DNA from: Ophiocordyceps camponoti-saundersi (nom. inval.)
Taxonomy: Eukaryota; Ascomycota; Sordariomycetes; Hypocreales; Ophiocordycipitaceae
Reading direction: 5' to 3'
DNA: 64,000 nt
NCBI GenBank assembly: GCA_003339415.1
Contig: PDHQ01000059.1
Location: 62,001-126,000, forward strand
Shown here piece after piece: positions 37,219 to 49,432 of the stretch. Under the pieces are notes generated by a model. The model was not told where the DNA came from. It made no database searches and saw nothing but the letters and a program-made list of their open reading frames with translations. Each line of letters begins with the position of its first letter. The stretch's first letter is position 1. Both the position numbers and the translations under genes were made by a program.

Positions 37219-37599
37219 CTAGTTAATTTGCGGATTATATTTATAAAGAAAAGGATAACTTAATATTATATCGTATTCTGCTATTTTAAAAATATTAAAG
37301 GTATCGGTAAAGGTATAAGGTCCTATTTTAAATTCGAAGTGATTAGTTTCGTATAAAATTAATCCCTTATTAAACTGAAAATTAAATCTTTCGGCGTTTT
37401 TTACTATACTAGGCGTTTTCTTTCTTATATAGCTTAAGTTTAGACGTTTTATAGCTATAGGTAAAATATAATTACTAGCGGCTCCGCTATCTATAAAGGC
37501 AGTTACTTCTTTTCCTTTATATCTTAAAGTGAAGGTTAGTTTAGAAATAGGGATTTTAGTATTATCGGTTTTAATAGTAATAGTATTAATATTTTGCAA
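37219..37599 (-). CDS. Retropepsin (aspartic protease) segment of the broken A1 Gag-Pol
   Basis: 126 codons, the longest intact frame of the window. It is a retropepsin: the catalytic triad is D-S-G at residues 37-39 (FIDSGAAS), followed about 70 residues later by DIILSYPFL, where the family usually has ILG-x-PFL, so the glycine is now Ser. The protease would cleave the polyprotein in the virus-like particle. The nominal first codon is TTG inside an open frame that extends upstream to about 37,708, so it is not a real start; this is an internal piece of Pol. The stop at 37,219 replaces the Trp that commonly follows PQIN. It is a surviving fragment, not an independent gene; a domesticated protease is not excluded but nothing supports it. 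Confidence 0.8.
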   Translation of the reverse strand: MQNINTITIKTDNTKIPISKLTFTLRYKGKEVTAFIDSGAASNYILPIAIKRLNLSYIRKKTPSIVKNAERFNFQFNKGLILYETNHFEFKIGPYTFTDTFNIFKIAEYDIILSYPFLYKYNPQIN

Positions 37600-37707
37600 T
37601 TTAGGATAGTTAAAATAATAACGCCTTTCCGTTCCTAAATTACTAAAATCCTTATTCTTATTAGTTATACCTCTATTTACCCTTCTTAAATAGAGGCTTT
37701 CCCTTTT

Positions 37708-39660
37708 CCCTTAAGGTTTTCTTTAAATTCCTTAGGCTGCGTTAGGAAATCCTACCTTCCGGGACTATTTTCCTCGGTAGGGGATCCGTTTCCTATAGGC
37801 CCTTTCGTTAATAATTCTTTCATAAAGGTAAGCATAGCCTAAATCGTATCTAATTCGATACTAAGAATTCGGGGTCGAAAATTGTAGTTATTTCCCTTAT
37901 TTTCCTTAAGAATCTTATAATTAGTTTCCTTATTAAGAAGGAATTCTATTTTTTTAATAAAGAATCTTTTATCGATAAAGCCGGCTTCCTTATAAAAGGT
38001 TAGTAAGGATAGGTAATAGTTAACGTTTTGTTTTTCCCGTAGGTAAAAATCGCAGTCCTTATCGTAGTAAAATTACTAGCTAAGATTATAGTGCGCTTAC
38101 TTATACTTATCGAAGAATTCTTCTAGGTACCTTAAGTGCTAAAATAATTCGTTATAAGGAAAGCAGTCGTTATTTTTCTAGTCTTCGAATTCCTTTAGAA
38201 TTAATTCCTTTTTCTTAATAAAATACTATATTTTTTCGTCTTCTTCTTCACTATCGGTTTCGATAGTATAAAGATATTCTGCCGTAAGAAGGGGTAATTC
38301 TTCTTTTTCCTTTTTAATTTTATTTTCCGGAATAAGGCTATCTTCTCTTATTCCGTTAGGGTTATTAATATAATCGTTAAGACTAAGGGTTGAAATAGAG
38401 TCTTCCGAAAGGCTATACTAGCTAGGTAAGTTAGAATAATAAGGAATTCCTTAAATTCCTTCTTTCTTATCTTTAAACTGTTCTTCCGTAACCTACTTAT
38501 AAGTTTTAAAAGGGTTATTTTTACCTAGCGGGTAAAACTCTCCTCCGGAATCGAATTCTATACTAGCTTCTAAAGGGCTTATAGGCTTTAGAGGCTTCTT
38601 TATATTCCTAACCGTATTCTAGCTGTCTAGGAATAGCGTATTAGCTATAAGTTCCGGATTATATTATCGTCTTAGTTCTTCTCGGAATTCGTAAGCCTCT
38701 CGGTTTATATCGTCCTCTTTTATCGGTAGTTTAAATTTCGTACTATAAATAGCACTCCGTTCCTTCCTATTTAAGCCTAGCGTTTTACGATTAGTAGCTA
38801 AGTAGGAAGAAATAACGTTAATCGTCTTACTATTCGTAGAAAAGGTTTTTTCTATTCCTTTTCCTTTTCCTTATTTTTTAAAGTAGTTTTTTATAATATA
38901 GCTTTCTTTCTTATAAAAGAAGCAGATAATAGGCTTCGAAGATACTATATCTAAATCTATAAGGTCTCCTCGATTAGCGTAATTTTTCTTATATTTTTTA
39001 TTACCTTTATTAATATAAGAAGAGGTATTTTTACTTCCTTATTTTTACTATTTTCTTTCGAAGAGTCGATTATCGATTTTAATAGCAGAAGCTATATAAG
39101 TAGATAGTTTTTTAGGTCTATTTTACTTATATAATTCGTCTTTAACTTCGTCTTTTAGTCCTTCGTAAAAAATAGCTATAAGGGCTTCGTCTTCCTAGTC
39201 TAACTTATTAGTTATTTATCTAAATTTAGCAGCGTAGCTAGAAGTAGCCCCTTTTTACCGTAAAGTTCGTAATTTATACTCTGCAGTTCTAGCTTCGTCT
39301 TACTAGCCGAAAACTTCCCGTAGTTTTTCTTTAAATTAATCGAAGCTAGTAAAAATAAGCTCCGTTTCTTCTTCTCGATTATCCGTAGGTCCTAAATAAT
39401 TCCTTAATATAGGTTTAAACTAGTCTAAAGCTATACCTTCTAAGTAAGTAAAAGTATAAATTACCTTTATAAGTTCGTTATAAAAGGCGGAAGAATAGAG
39501 CCTAAAATAAGCTCTAATATTAGTTAAGAACGCTTATAAATCGTTATCTTTCCCGCTATAATATTTAGGTCTCGGGACCTTACTAATATCTATAATAGGT
39601 TTAGGATTAGTAGCAGTATAGGGGGGTATAGGGGAGGTTATATTAAATATATTATATATT
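37708..39660 (-). pseudogene. A1 gag
   Basis: The minus-strand frame starts near 39,640 with a Pro-rich lead (PPYTATNPKP) and KVPRPKYYSGK, then an Ala/Tyr/Phe-rich helical domain of the retrotransposon gag type (DNDLQAFL, then AYFRLYSSAFYNE near 39,500, SYAAKFR near 39,230, DEALIAIFYEGLKDEV near 39,170). A zinc knuckle lies at about 38,880-38,945, with the first Cys kept and others changed to Tyr. The rest (38,800-37,710) is acidic and Ser/Glu-rich. Gag forms the particle and binds RNA. It is interrupted by Gln/Trp-derived stops but less decayed than the A4 and A3 copies. Confidence 0.75.
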
Positions 39661-39876
39661 ACTAGGTAGCGCCGCTTATTTCCTAATTAGGAAAGAAAAA
39701 GGTGGATTTTTACCTTTTATTTCCGTGGAGATATATGCGATTAAAAAAGTACTATTTTTCTGTTTTTCTGTTTTTCTCTGTTTTTTCTATTTTTCTAGGA
39801 AAGGAATTCTTTAGCACACTCTCTTCTTATTCTTCATACCTATAGGGTAGTTATAGTAGTAAAGAAGCTTTTAACG
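39661..39876 (-). other. A1 leader with pyrimidine-rich repeat
   Basis: Between gag and the 5' LTR. It contains the palindrome TTTCCTAATTAGGAAA (about 39,682) also found in LINE E, and a (TTTTTCTG)n-like tract at 39,756-39,800, purine-rich on the sense strand. The tRNA primer-binding site should adjoin the LTR at 39,876; I cannot match it to a tRNA with confidence. Confidence 0.5.
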
Positions 39877-40726
39877 TGTTACAGATCGTACCCGTAATTA
39901 CCTAATCTTACCTATAGCCCTTAATTTAAGCTTTTAAAAGTAAAGAGAAGAGGGGTAATAAGAAGGTAAGGGGCTTTACTTATTTTAACCGGGCAGTAGG
40001 TAACCGGAATAGGAAATTCACAAAGTATAAATAAGTAAGAACTTCCTAAATAGGAATATCTTATAAGGCAGGGGAAGGTAATAGAGAGTAAGCTTTTATA
40101 GTGCTAATTATTTAGATTAAAAGCTTAGAGAAGAAGGAAAGGAAAGACCTTTCGAGGGAAGGAAGCCTTCCTTTTATAGTTTTCCTTCTCTAAGAAACTA
40201 TCTAATTATATAAGCTAGCTAGAAAGCTATAGAATACTATAGAAGCTTTGTATTATAAATATACTAGTAAATAGAATAGCTTTATCTTATTCTATTTGCT
40301 TCTATCGTATTCTTTTTACTTTAAAATTAAATTCCTACTTTAAAATTAACCTTTAATTTTAAATCTATTATATTCCTTAGCGAATAGAATAGCTTTGTTC
40401 TATTCTATTATATTCTATTAGCTTCTAGGCTAATAATAAATTATAATAGATAATTCTTTATTTATAATAGCTAATATTTCTTTCCGTTTTTAACCGTTTC
40501 TAACCGTTCTTCTTATCCTAGGAATTTTATTTATTATTCTTATCTTTATTATCTTATCTTATTATTCGAGGTTTAACTTTCCGAGGTTTAGCCGTAATTT
40601 AAATACTAGATACTAATATTTTTACTTTATTATATAAAATATATTATTAAGCTGTTTATATAATAAATACTACTTATATAATAAGAATAGTACTTTTAAC
40701 TAGTATTTATATCCTAGATTATTATA
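39877..40726 (-). repeat. 5' LTR of A1 (right copy)
   Basis: 850 bp, starting TGTTACAGATCG. It should contain the element promoter. Followed by TSD CCTTA (40727-40731) and then LINE C2 sequence. Confidence 0.9.
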
Positions 40727-40731
40727 CCTTA

Positions 40732-41500
40732 AGTATATATACCTCTTATATAAGTTAAATAATATTCTTATTAAGGATTAGTAAAGTTATATTAGTAAAA
40801 TAAGCTTTTATAAAATAAAAAAGCTTACTTTTAAATAGCTAAAAAGTTATTTTATACTTTACTATTTAATTATAATAAATACTCTAAGCTTATTTAAGCT
40901 AGCAGCAAACCTAAGCGGAAATACTCTTTATACTAAAAATATTAATATTATTTATAAATCTAATAATAAATATATTAATCGCTTATTTTAAGCGCTTATA
41001 AAAAGATAAGATATATAAGATAAATAATACTAAAAAGAGTAAGGAGCTTTAAGGGATTTTAATAAAAATAATAAAAAAGTTTAATAGTTTACTATTAACT
41101 TTTAAGCGGGAAATATAGTTAGAAAAGTAAAAGCGGAGAAAAACTATAATTTATCTAAGGAAGCTAAAAAAATTAAGGATTTTTATTAGCTTAAAATATA
41201 AAATATAGTTAAAAGCGCTTATTATATTTAATCTTAAAAAGGAAGCGGAGCTTTAAAAGCTTTAAGCGGTATAGATAAATTTTATTAGGAGGAGTAAGGC
41301 GCTATTAGTAAATTAGTTTAGCCAGTTACTTATTTAACTTTATAATAAGATTCTTATAAACTTTACCGTATAGGATATTTTCTTTATAATTATAATTTTA
41401 AAAATCTTATTTATAATATTAAGGAGGGGGATAAAATAGTAGCTACTTAAAGTTTAATAAACCTCTAAGCTTTTTCTTACTTTATAAAGAATTATAATAT
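40732..41500 (-). pseudogene. LINE C2 reverse transcriptase
   Basis: The minus-strand frame carries the LINE-type motifs in order: a SYYFIPLLNIINKIF block near 41,420 (family norm SYRPIALLNTxGK), QSQISN...NSALLLLIKFIYTA near 41,300 (norm SALLLLxE), IKIPQSSLLFSII at about 41,030-41,067 (norm GIPQGSPLSPIL), and the catalytic box at 40,947-40,958. The box reads F-I-N-N instead of F-V/A-D-D, both Asp codons having changed from GAT to AAT. The RT would prime on nicked target DNA. It continues beyond A1 at 32,618. Sequence C1 starts precisely at this box. Confidence 0.8.
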
Positions 41501-44500
41501 TAAAAGTTTAATATTAAATAAGAAAATATCTATAAGTAATATATTTTTAAAAAAACTTAGTTAAGATTATTATAAGAGGTTATTTATAACTTTTTAGAAA
41601 GCTAATAAGGATATTATTAAGCTTAGCGGACTTTTATAATATAATATTAGAAATAGCGGAGCGGATTTTATTTTTAGTAACTTAAGAGGGAATATTTATT
41701 AGGGGGAAGGGGTTAGAAATAGGAAAATATAAGGTATTTTCTAAAAAATAAGGAAAAAACTTATAAGCTAAAAGTTTTAACTTTTAAGAAAAAGATAATT
41801 AGAGAGCGGAGTTTATATTTTACTAGAAAGAAAAAATATATATAAACTCCGGAGAAGCTTAGCTATAAAGTCTTACTTACTAAATTATAAATTATATAAT
41901 ACTAAAGTTATTACCTATAAAAGTAAGAAATCGCCTTTAATTATCTTTTTTCGCTTTCTTAATAAAAGATTTTTATTATATTATAGTATTTTAATATATT
42001 TACTAGTAATTAAAATTTAGCTATATTTACTAATATTACTTAATATATCCTATATTTAAAATTATAAAAATAATTTTTAAAGTTTAATATAAATATAAGT
42101 AAAAATTATATTATTAAGGTAATTTTAAAATTATTAAATTAGTTATAATATTTAATTATTTATATAGCTATATTATTAATTTTTTAATATTTATTATAAA
42201 CTCCGCTTAAATAGCGGAAAATAAGAGGCGGTTTTTTATTTTTATTTATAAAATATTAAAATTAAAATATTTTTAGCGTAATATTAAAGCGGAGTTTAAA
42301 AAAGGGGAGGTAATAAATAATATAAACTAAAAGATATAATTAAAGCTAAGAAAATTAAAATCTAAGCTAAAATATATAAAAAAATAATTAAATATATTTT
42401 AAATTAAGTTAATAATATTAGCTTTTTACTTATATATTTTCTAAATAATCTTATAAAAAAAGGTAAAAAGTTTAAGGCAGAGTTAATAAAAAGCGGAGAG
42501 AAGTTTTATAAAGTAAAAGGAGGTATATTTATAAAGGTCTTAAGAGGGGTAATAAGCGTAAAAGTCGCTAAAGATAACTAATAAAGCGGAGGCGGAGGCG
42601 GAGTATAAAAAGAGAGGAGAAGGTAATAAGCGTATAAAAAGTTTAATATATATTCTAAGTAGCGAAAATTAAATAATAAGCACTTAAAGCCCGCTATAAA
42701 AGAAAACTTTAATAAGGTTAAGCTTCGTAATAAAGTTTTAATTATTTATTTTATATTATTTATATATATAAAAGAGAGCTTTATTTTTACTTTATATAAG
42801 GCGGTAAAAAGTAAGTTTAAAAAGTAAAGGGTAATTATATATATTAAGCTAGAATTCTTATATAATAATAATGTTATAGCTTTTTTTACTAAATAAAGTA
42901 AATTAAGCGAGGTAGTTAATTTTTTATATATTTTATAATAAAATTATAATTTTTATAAAAATTAAGTATTAAAAATAATTATTTATAATTACTTTAATTA
43001 TATAAAGTTTACTAATATAAACTCTGCTTAGGATTATTATAAAGCTAATTATAAGTTATAAAGTTTATTATATAGCTTATAGCTTTTATAGGTATTATTA
43101 AGTTAGGAGCTTTTTAAAAAAACTTAAGTAAATAATATATTATAAAAAGATTATTAAAATATATCTCCGGAGGATTTATATTATACCTGCTTCCTTAGAG
43201 AAATTATAATAAAGCTTTTATTATCTTTATAAAGTTACCGCTAAGTAAGGGCTAGAGGTTAAGTAAATTATAATAATTAGAAAAGGCGAGGTTTATTAAA
43301 AAAGTTAAATTTAATATAGCTTTATTATTTCTAAGACTTTAAGTAATCTTTTAACTATATAAAGTATATACCCTTATATAAAATATAATAGTAAGGTTTT
43401 TCTCCTTTTTATATAAGGTAGTTTTCTTCTCCGCTATTATATAAAATAGCTATATAATATTTATATTAAAAAAGCTTTTAATAATACTTAGTAATATACT
43501 TAAATTAAAAATATCTATAATATTATTTAAAGCGTATAAAGTTCTTATAAAGTTTATAGTAAATTATCTCCGCGTTTATAATTACTTTATTTAAGTAAAG
43601 CTTATTTATATTTTTTACGCTACTTAAGCTTATAATAGGATAAGTTTATAAAGCTTCTTTATTAGTAGTATACTAAAGTTAAAGTGCCTTCGCCTAAACT
43701 ATATTAACTTTATTTACTTTCTTAATAATATTAAGTAGCGTATTATAATTATAATTAGCTACTAAGGTTTAAATATTTTTAGTAATAATAATATAAGTTT
43801 AGTATATACGCTTAGCTTTTACTTTTAAAGCTTAAGCTACTTATTTATTCTTAAAAGTAAGGTTTTTATACTTAAAGTTAAATATAATAATAAAATTACT
43901 ACTAAAAAGTTAGCGCGCGGTAATTATTATAAAGTAGCTTATAGCTTTATTAATTTTCTAGATAATTTCTTAGGGAGAAGGCGCTAGGATTTTATTAATT
44001 ACCGGGATATTTTTTACTAATATAAGTACCTCTCTTTTTATTTTTGCCGGAACCGGCTATATAAGGGGCGCTATAAAAAGGGCGGAGTTTAAAGCGGAGT
44101 TTATAACTACGCTAGCTTAAGTTAGAGCTTTAAGAGTAAAGTTTAATTTCTTACTTATTACCTTATAAAAGGCGGCTTTAACTAACTTCTAAATAATATA
44201 AGAGATAATAATAAGTAAGCTAAATAAGTTTTTAGAGGCTTATTAATATTATTAAAGCTTAGTAAACGCTATATTAAGGATACCTTATTTAGGGCGAAAA
44301 TTTTATATAAAGATTACCTTAATAAGTTTTTTATATATAGATTTTAAAATAGGATTTATTAGAGTTTAAAAGATATTAATAAATAAGTTATTAAAGTTAT
44401 TAATAATATTATATTAACTTTTACTTATATGCAGATATTATTAGGATTAATTAAGCTTTTAGGTCCTGCTATTAAGTATTATTAGTATTAATAGTAGATT

Positions 44501-44648
44501 AGGAGGCGGACCGCTTTATAACTTTATATTTAAAGTTATTTAGTCCTTTAGCGGAGTTAAACTTTAAGAGGTAGAAAACACTAAGTTCTTATAATATTAT
44601 AGCGTTAAGTATAAACGGGGACCTTAATTATCTAAAGTTATAAAAAGT
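41501..44648 (-). pseudogene. LINE C2 5' part (expected ORF1 and endonuclease, not recognised)
   Basis: About 3.1 kb upstream of the reverse transcriptase. In a LINE of this type it should hold the 5' UTR, a gag-like ORF1 and the APE-type endonuclease. I could not recognise either. The plus strand is purine-rich and also shows long low-stop stretches (for example 41,230-41,950), so strand cannot be judged from stops alone; minus is taken from the RT. A TATA-rich, GC-poor stretch at 42,000-42,450 may separate ORFs. Confidence 0.45.
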
Positions 44649-44663
44649 TACGCTTTTACTTTA

Positions 44664-47600
44664 AATATAATATTTAAAGTATTTTATTTTAAATTTCCTT
44701 TATTATTTATTTTAAGGAAATTAGTTATTATAAATATTATATTAATATTTAAATTATGTTTTTTACTAATTATATTAGCTTTTTTATTTTTTACTACTTT
44801 TTTTATATATAATTTTATAATTATAATTAGTAAGAAATTTAGCTTACTTAATTTATTAGCTATTTAAAATTTAACTTATATTAAAATAGCTTATATTTTT
44901 ATAGTTAATATAAATCTTTAATTTAAAATCGCTTCTTAGTATATAATATTTAAATTTTTAAATAGCTTTAATAATAGCTAGAAATTCTTTATTATAAATA
45001 AAGTAGTTTATTTCTAAATTTACTAGCTTTTTAGAATAAAAAGCTATAAGATATAATATAACGTTATTTTCCTAACTTAATTAGGCTTCTATAATATAAT
45101 TAGAAGTATTAGTTTCTAAAATTAAAAGCTATTTTAAATTATAAACTATTAATATAAGTACTAAGATTAGCTTTTCTTTAAAGGAATTAAAAGCTATATT
45201 AGCTTTTTTAGTTTACTTAAAAGGTTTAACTTTAGCTAACTTTATTACTATTAATATAAGAATAATTATATTAGAAAAGCTTTTAATAAATCTTCTATAA
45301 TAAATATAATAACTTATAAATTACTATATATTTTTAATTAATTTAGGTATAAGCTAGTCTTTTAAGGGTTTTAATTTGCTAAGGTTTATTTTAATATTAT
45401 AAGGGGTTATAATAATACTTAGAAATTTTACTTTTTTAAAAAAGAATTTATATTTCGTAAAGTTTATATATAATTTAGCTTTGTATAAAGCTTCTAATAC
45501 TTTTCTTATATAAGTTTTATATTCTTCTAAAGTATCTAAAAATATAATAATATTATCTAAATAAGCTATAGTAAATATATCTAAATAATTTTAAAATATA
45601 ATTAATATATTTTTAAAAGGTAGTAAAGCTATTATATAATCTTAAGGGTAATACTAAGTATTCGTAGCTTCTATATTTAGTTTTAAAAGCTATTTTATAT
45701 TCGTCTTCTTTTATTATTTATTTCTCGTAAGAAGCTAATTTTAAATCTAGCTTAATAAAATACTATTTCTAGCTTAATCTATCTTTTAATTTTATAATTA
45801 ATAGTATAAGCGTTTTATTTTTAATAATATTATTATTTAATTTTCGATAGTTTGTTATAAGTCTTAATTTATCTTTTTCTTTACCTAATTTATTAGTAAA
45901 AGTAATAGGAGCTTTATAAAAGCTTTTAAAAAGCTTTATATATCCTTTTTAACTTATTCTTCTAGATATTTTTTTAATACTTATAATTATTTTTCGTTAC
46001 TATTATAAATTTATATAAATTAAAGTTCCGAATTAGGTTTTAATTTTATTTCGTAATCTTATAAACTTCTTTTAGGTAAAGTATTATCTAAGGGTTTTTT
46101 AAATATATTTAAGAATTCTTTTAGAATTTCTTTAGGTATTATTTTATAATATTTTAATTTTTTTTTAGAATAAGAAGTTATTTCTTCCTTATAATTTATA
46201 TTAGGAATAGTAGCTAATATAGTAATAATATAAAGTATTTTATTATAAATTTTATTACTTTTAGCCTTATTATAAGGTTCTTACTTATAATAATTATATT
46301 TATTTCTTATAATAAATTTCTAATTATTACTAAAGAAGTTTTTCCTTTTTTAGCTTTTCTTATTAAACTATTTTTATTATTAAGGCTTCTCGCCTTTTTA
46401 AATCTTCTTAAGCTAAATCTTTTATAAAGATTTCGTAAAGCTTTATTAAATCTAATATTTTCTTTATTCTTATTATAATTATAATTAAGTTAACTTTTAT
46501 TATAATTACTTATATCTAATTATCTATTCTTATAATAGTTATTTTTTATAAATTTAAATTACTTATTTTTTATACTTAACTTACTTTTATTAGTATTTTT
46601 AGAAATCTTATAATTAAGCTTCTTACTATTTTTATAATTATACCTTCTTAGTTTATTTTTCTTTTTAAAACTCGTTTAATTAATTTTACTAATATTACTA
46701 TTAAAAGTATTAAATATTAAATAGTTATTTATAAATTTAACTTAGCTAGTTTTCTAGTTAATTTATAGATTATATTTATAAAAAAAGAATAACTTAATAT
46801 TATATTATATTCTACTATTTTAAAAATATTAAAGGTATTAGTAATAGTATAAGGTTTTATTTTAAATTTAAAGTAATTAGTTTTATATAAAATTAAACTC
46901 TTATTAAACTAAAAGTTATATTTTTTAGTATTCTTTACTATATTAAGCGTTTTCTTTCTTATATAGCTTAAATTTAAACATTTAATAGCTATAAGTAAAA
47001 TATAACTACTAGCAGCTCCGCTATTTATAAAGGTAGTTATTATTTTTCCTTTATATTTTAAAGTAAAAGTTAGTTTAAAAATAGGGATTTTAATATTATC
47101 GGTTTTAATTATAATAGTATTAATATTTTATAATTTAAGATTATTATAACGCCTTTCCGTTTCTAAATCCTTATTAAATTTTATATTAAAATTCTTTTTC
47201 TTATTAGCTATATCTTTATTTACCCTTTTTAAATAAAGGCCTTTTTTTTAAAGTTTTCCTTAAATTGTTTAAGCTATGTTAGAAAATCCTACCTTTTAAA
47301 GCTATTTTTTTTAGTAAAGGATTTACCTCTTATAAGTCCTTTAGTTAGTAGTTTTCTTATAAAACTAATTATAGCTTAAATTATATCTAATTCGATATTA
47401 AGAATTTAAGGTTAAAAGTTATAGTTATTTTCTTTATATTTTTTAAAAACCTTATAATTAGTTTCCCTATTAAGAGTAAATTCTATCTCTTTTATAAAGA
47501 ATTTCTTATTAATAAAGCTAGCTTCTTTATAAAAAGATAGTAAGTATAAGTAATAATTAATATTCTATTTATCTTATAAGTAAAATTTATAGTCTTTATT

Positions 47601-49432
47601 ATAGTAAAATTACTAGCTAAGATTATAATATGCTTATTAATACTTATTAAGGAATTCTTTTAAGTATTATAAATATTAAAATAATTTATTATATAAGTGG
47701 TAATTATTTTTCTTCTAATCTTTATATTCTTTTAAAATTAGTTTTTTAATTATAATAAAGTGCTATATTTTTTAGTTTTTTTCTTTATTATTTATTTCCC
47801 TAATAGAATAAAGATATTTTACTATAAAAAGGCGTAATTCTTCTTTTTCTTTCTTAATTTTATTTTCTAAAATAAGGCTATCTTCTTTTTTTTTAGAATA
47901 GGTTTATAATCTTCCCTTATTTTATTAAAGTTATTTATATAGTTATTAAAACTAAGAGTTAAAATTAAGCTTTCTAAAAAGCTATACTAAGTAGGTTTAT
48001 TTAAATAATAAAGAATTCCTTTAATTCCTTCTTCTTAAGCTTTAACTTAGTCTTTTATAACCTACTTATAAGTCTTAGAAGAGTTAAATTTACCTCTAAA
48101 AGGGTAAAATTCACCTCCTAAATTAAATTCTATAGTTAATTTTAAAAAACTTATAAGTTTTAAAAGCTTTTTTATATTCCTAACTATATTCTAGTTATTA
48201 TAATAACGTATATCGGCTATTAGGCTTAAGTTATATAGTTACTTATATTCCCTTTCGAATACTTTTTATATTTTATAAGCTTTTTAGTTAATCTTATTTT
48301 CTTCTATTAGTAGTTTAAATTTTTTATTACGAATAATATATTAATCTTTCTTAATAAGGCTTAGGGTATTATAATTAATAGCCGGATAGGAAGAAATAAT
48401 ATTAACTGTCTTATTATTTATAAAAGAGGCTTTTCTTATTCCTTTTCCTTTTCCTTACTTTTTAAAGTAATTTTTTATAATATAACCTTCTTTTAAGAAG
48501 TAAATAATAAGTTTAAAAAGTACTATATTTAAATTTATAAGGTCTCTTTAATTAGTAAAGTTTTTCTTATATTTTTTATTACTTTTATTAATATAAGAAG
48601 GGGTATTTTTATTTCCTTATTTTTATTACTTTTTTCCGAATAATTAGTTATTAATTTTAATAATAAAAGCTATATAAGTAAATAGTTTATTAAGCTTATC
48701 TAACTTATATAATTTATTTTTAACTTTATTTTTTAATCTTTTATAAAAAATAGCTATAAGGGCTTTATCTTCCTAGTTTAACTTACTAGTTATTTATTTA
48801 AATTTAGCAGCGTAGTTAGAAGTAGCTTCTTTTTACTATAAAGTCCTTAAGTTATATTTTACAGTTTTAGCTTTATTTTACTAGCTGAAAACGTCCCGTA
48901 GTTTTTCTTCGAATTAATTAAAGCTAGTAAAAATAAGCTTTATCTTTTTTTAGCTATTAGTAAGTCTTAAATAATTCCTTAATATAAGTTTAAACTAGTT
49001 TAAAGCTATATTTTCTAAGTAAGTAAAAGTATAAATTACCTTTATAAGTTTATTAAAAAAGGCGGAAGAATAAAGCCTTAAATAAGCTTAAATATTAGTT
49101 AAAAACGCTTATAAATTATTATTTTTCTTACTATAATATTTAAGTTTCGGAACCTTACTAATATCTATTACTAATTTAAGATTATTAGTAATATAAAAAG
49201 GTATAGTAGTTTATATATTAGATAGATTATATATTATTAAATAGCGCTATCTTTTTTCTAATTAGAATAGAAAAAAGTAAGTTTATACTTTTTATTTTTA
49301 TAAAGATATATATGTTTAAAAAAGCAGTATTTTTATTATTTTCTAATTTTCTAGAAAAGGAATTATTTAATATACTCTCTTCTTATTTTTTATACCTATA
49401 AGGTAGTTATAATAGTAAAGAAGCTTTTAACA
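44664..49432 (-). pseudogene. A4 RNase H, reverse transcriptase, protease and gag
   Basis: Colinear with A1 35,125-39,876. Minus-strand order from right: gag (about 49,200-47,250), protease (about 47,140-46,740), reverse transcriptase (about 46,000-45,500) and RNase H to 44,670. In nearly every aligned codon the change is C to T or G to A relative to A1, so frames are denser in stops and Cys, His, Arg and Gly are depleted. It begins next to the right TSD-like sequence of C2. Confidence 0.78.

Larger units (their letters stand above)
32624..40726 (-). mobile_element. Gypsy chromovirus A1, complete and youngest insertion
   Basis: 8,103 bp, LTRs 32624-33472 and 39877-40726, perfect 5-bp TSD CCTTA (32619-32623 and 40727-40731). 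Minus-strand order: leader, gag, protease, reverse transcriptase, RNase H, integrase, GPY/F-like region, chromodomain, LTR. It is nested in LINE C2, which is nested in A4. It keeps far more CpA/TpG than any other element here and has the only long open frame. The LTR pair differs mainly by C/T and G/A transitions, so even this copy was hit by RIP. Confidence 0.93.
29223..44648 (-). mobile_element. LINE C2, about 7.3 kb, apparently full length, interrupted by A1
   Basis: Minus-strand non-LTR retrotransposon. The (TTTA)n at the left edge (from about 29,232) is the reverse of its 3' tail, and TSD-like sequences (about 14 bp) flank it at 29,209-29,222 and 44,649-44,663. Without A1 it is about 7.3 kb, twice the length of truncated C1. 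Reading leftward: a 5' part without recognised domains (44,648-41,501), reverse transcriptase (41,500-40,732), then after A1 the ORF2 C-terminus (32,618-31,590) and a long 3' region. Confidence 0.8.

Noticed and set aside
37219..37599. Domesticated cellular aspartic protease
   Set aside because: It lies in frame inside a complete LTR element with TSD, its apparent start is an internal TTG, and its stop is a Trp-derived TAG.
41040..41950. Long low-stop plus-strand frame as a new host or Starship-type gene
   Set aside because: The opposite strand carries clear LINE reverse-transcriptase motifs in order. In RIPed DNA purine-rich antisense strands have few stops, so this is most likely a shadow frame.
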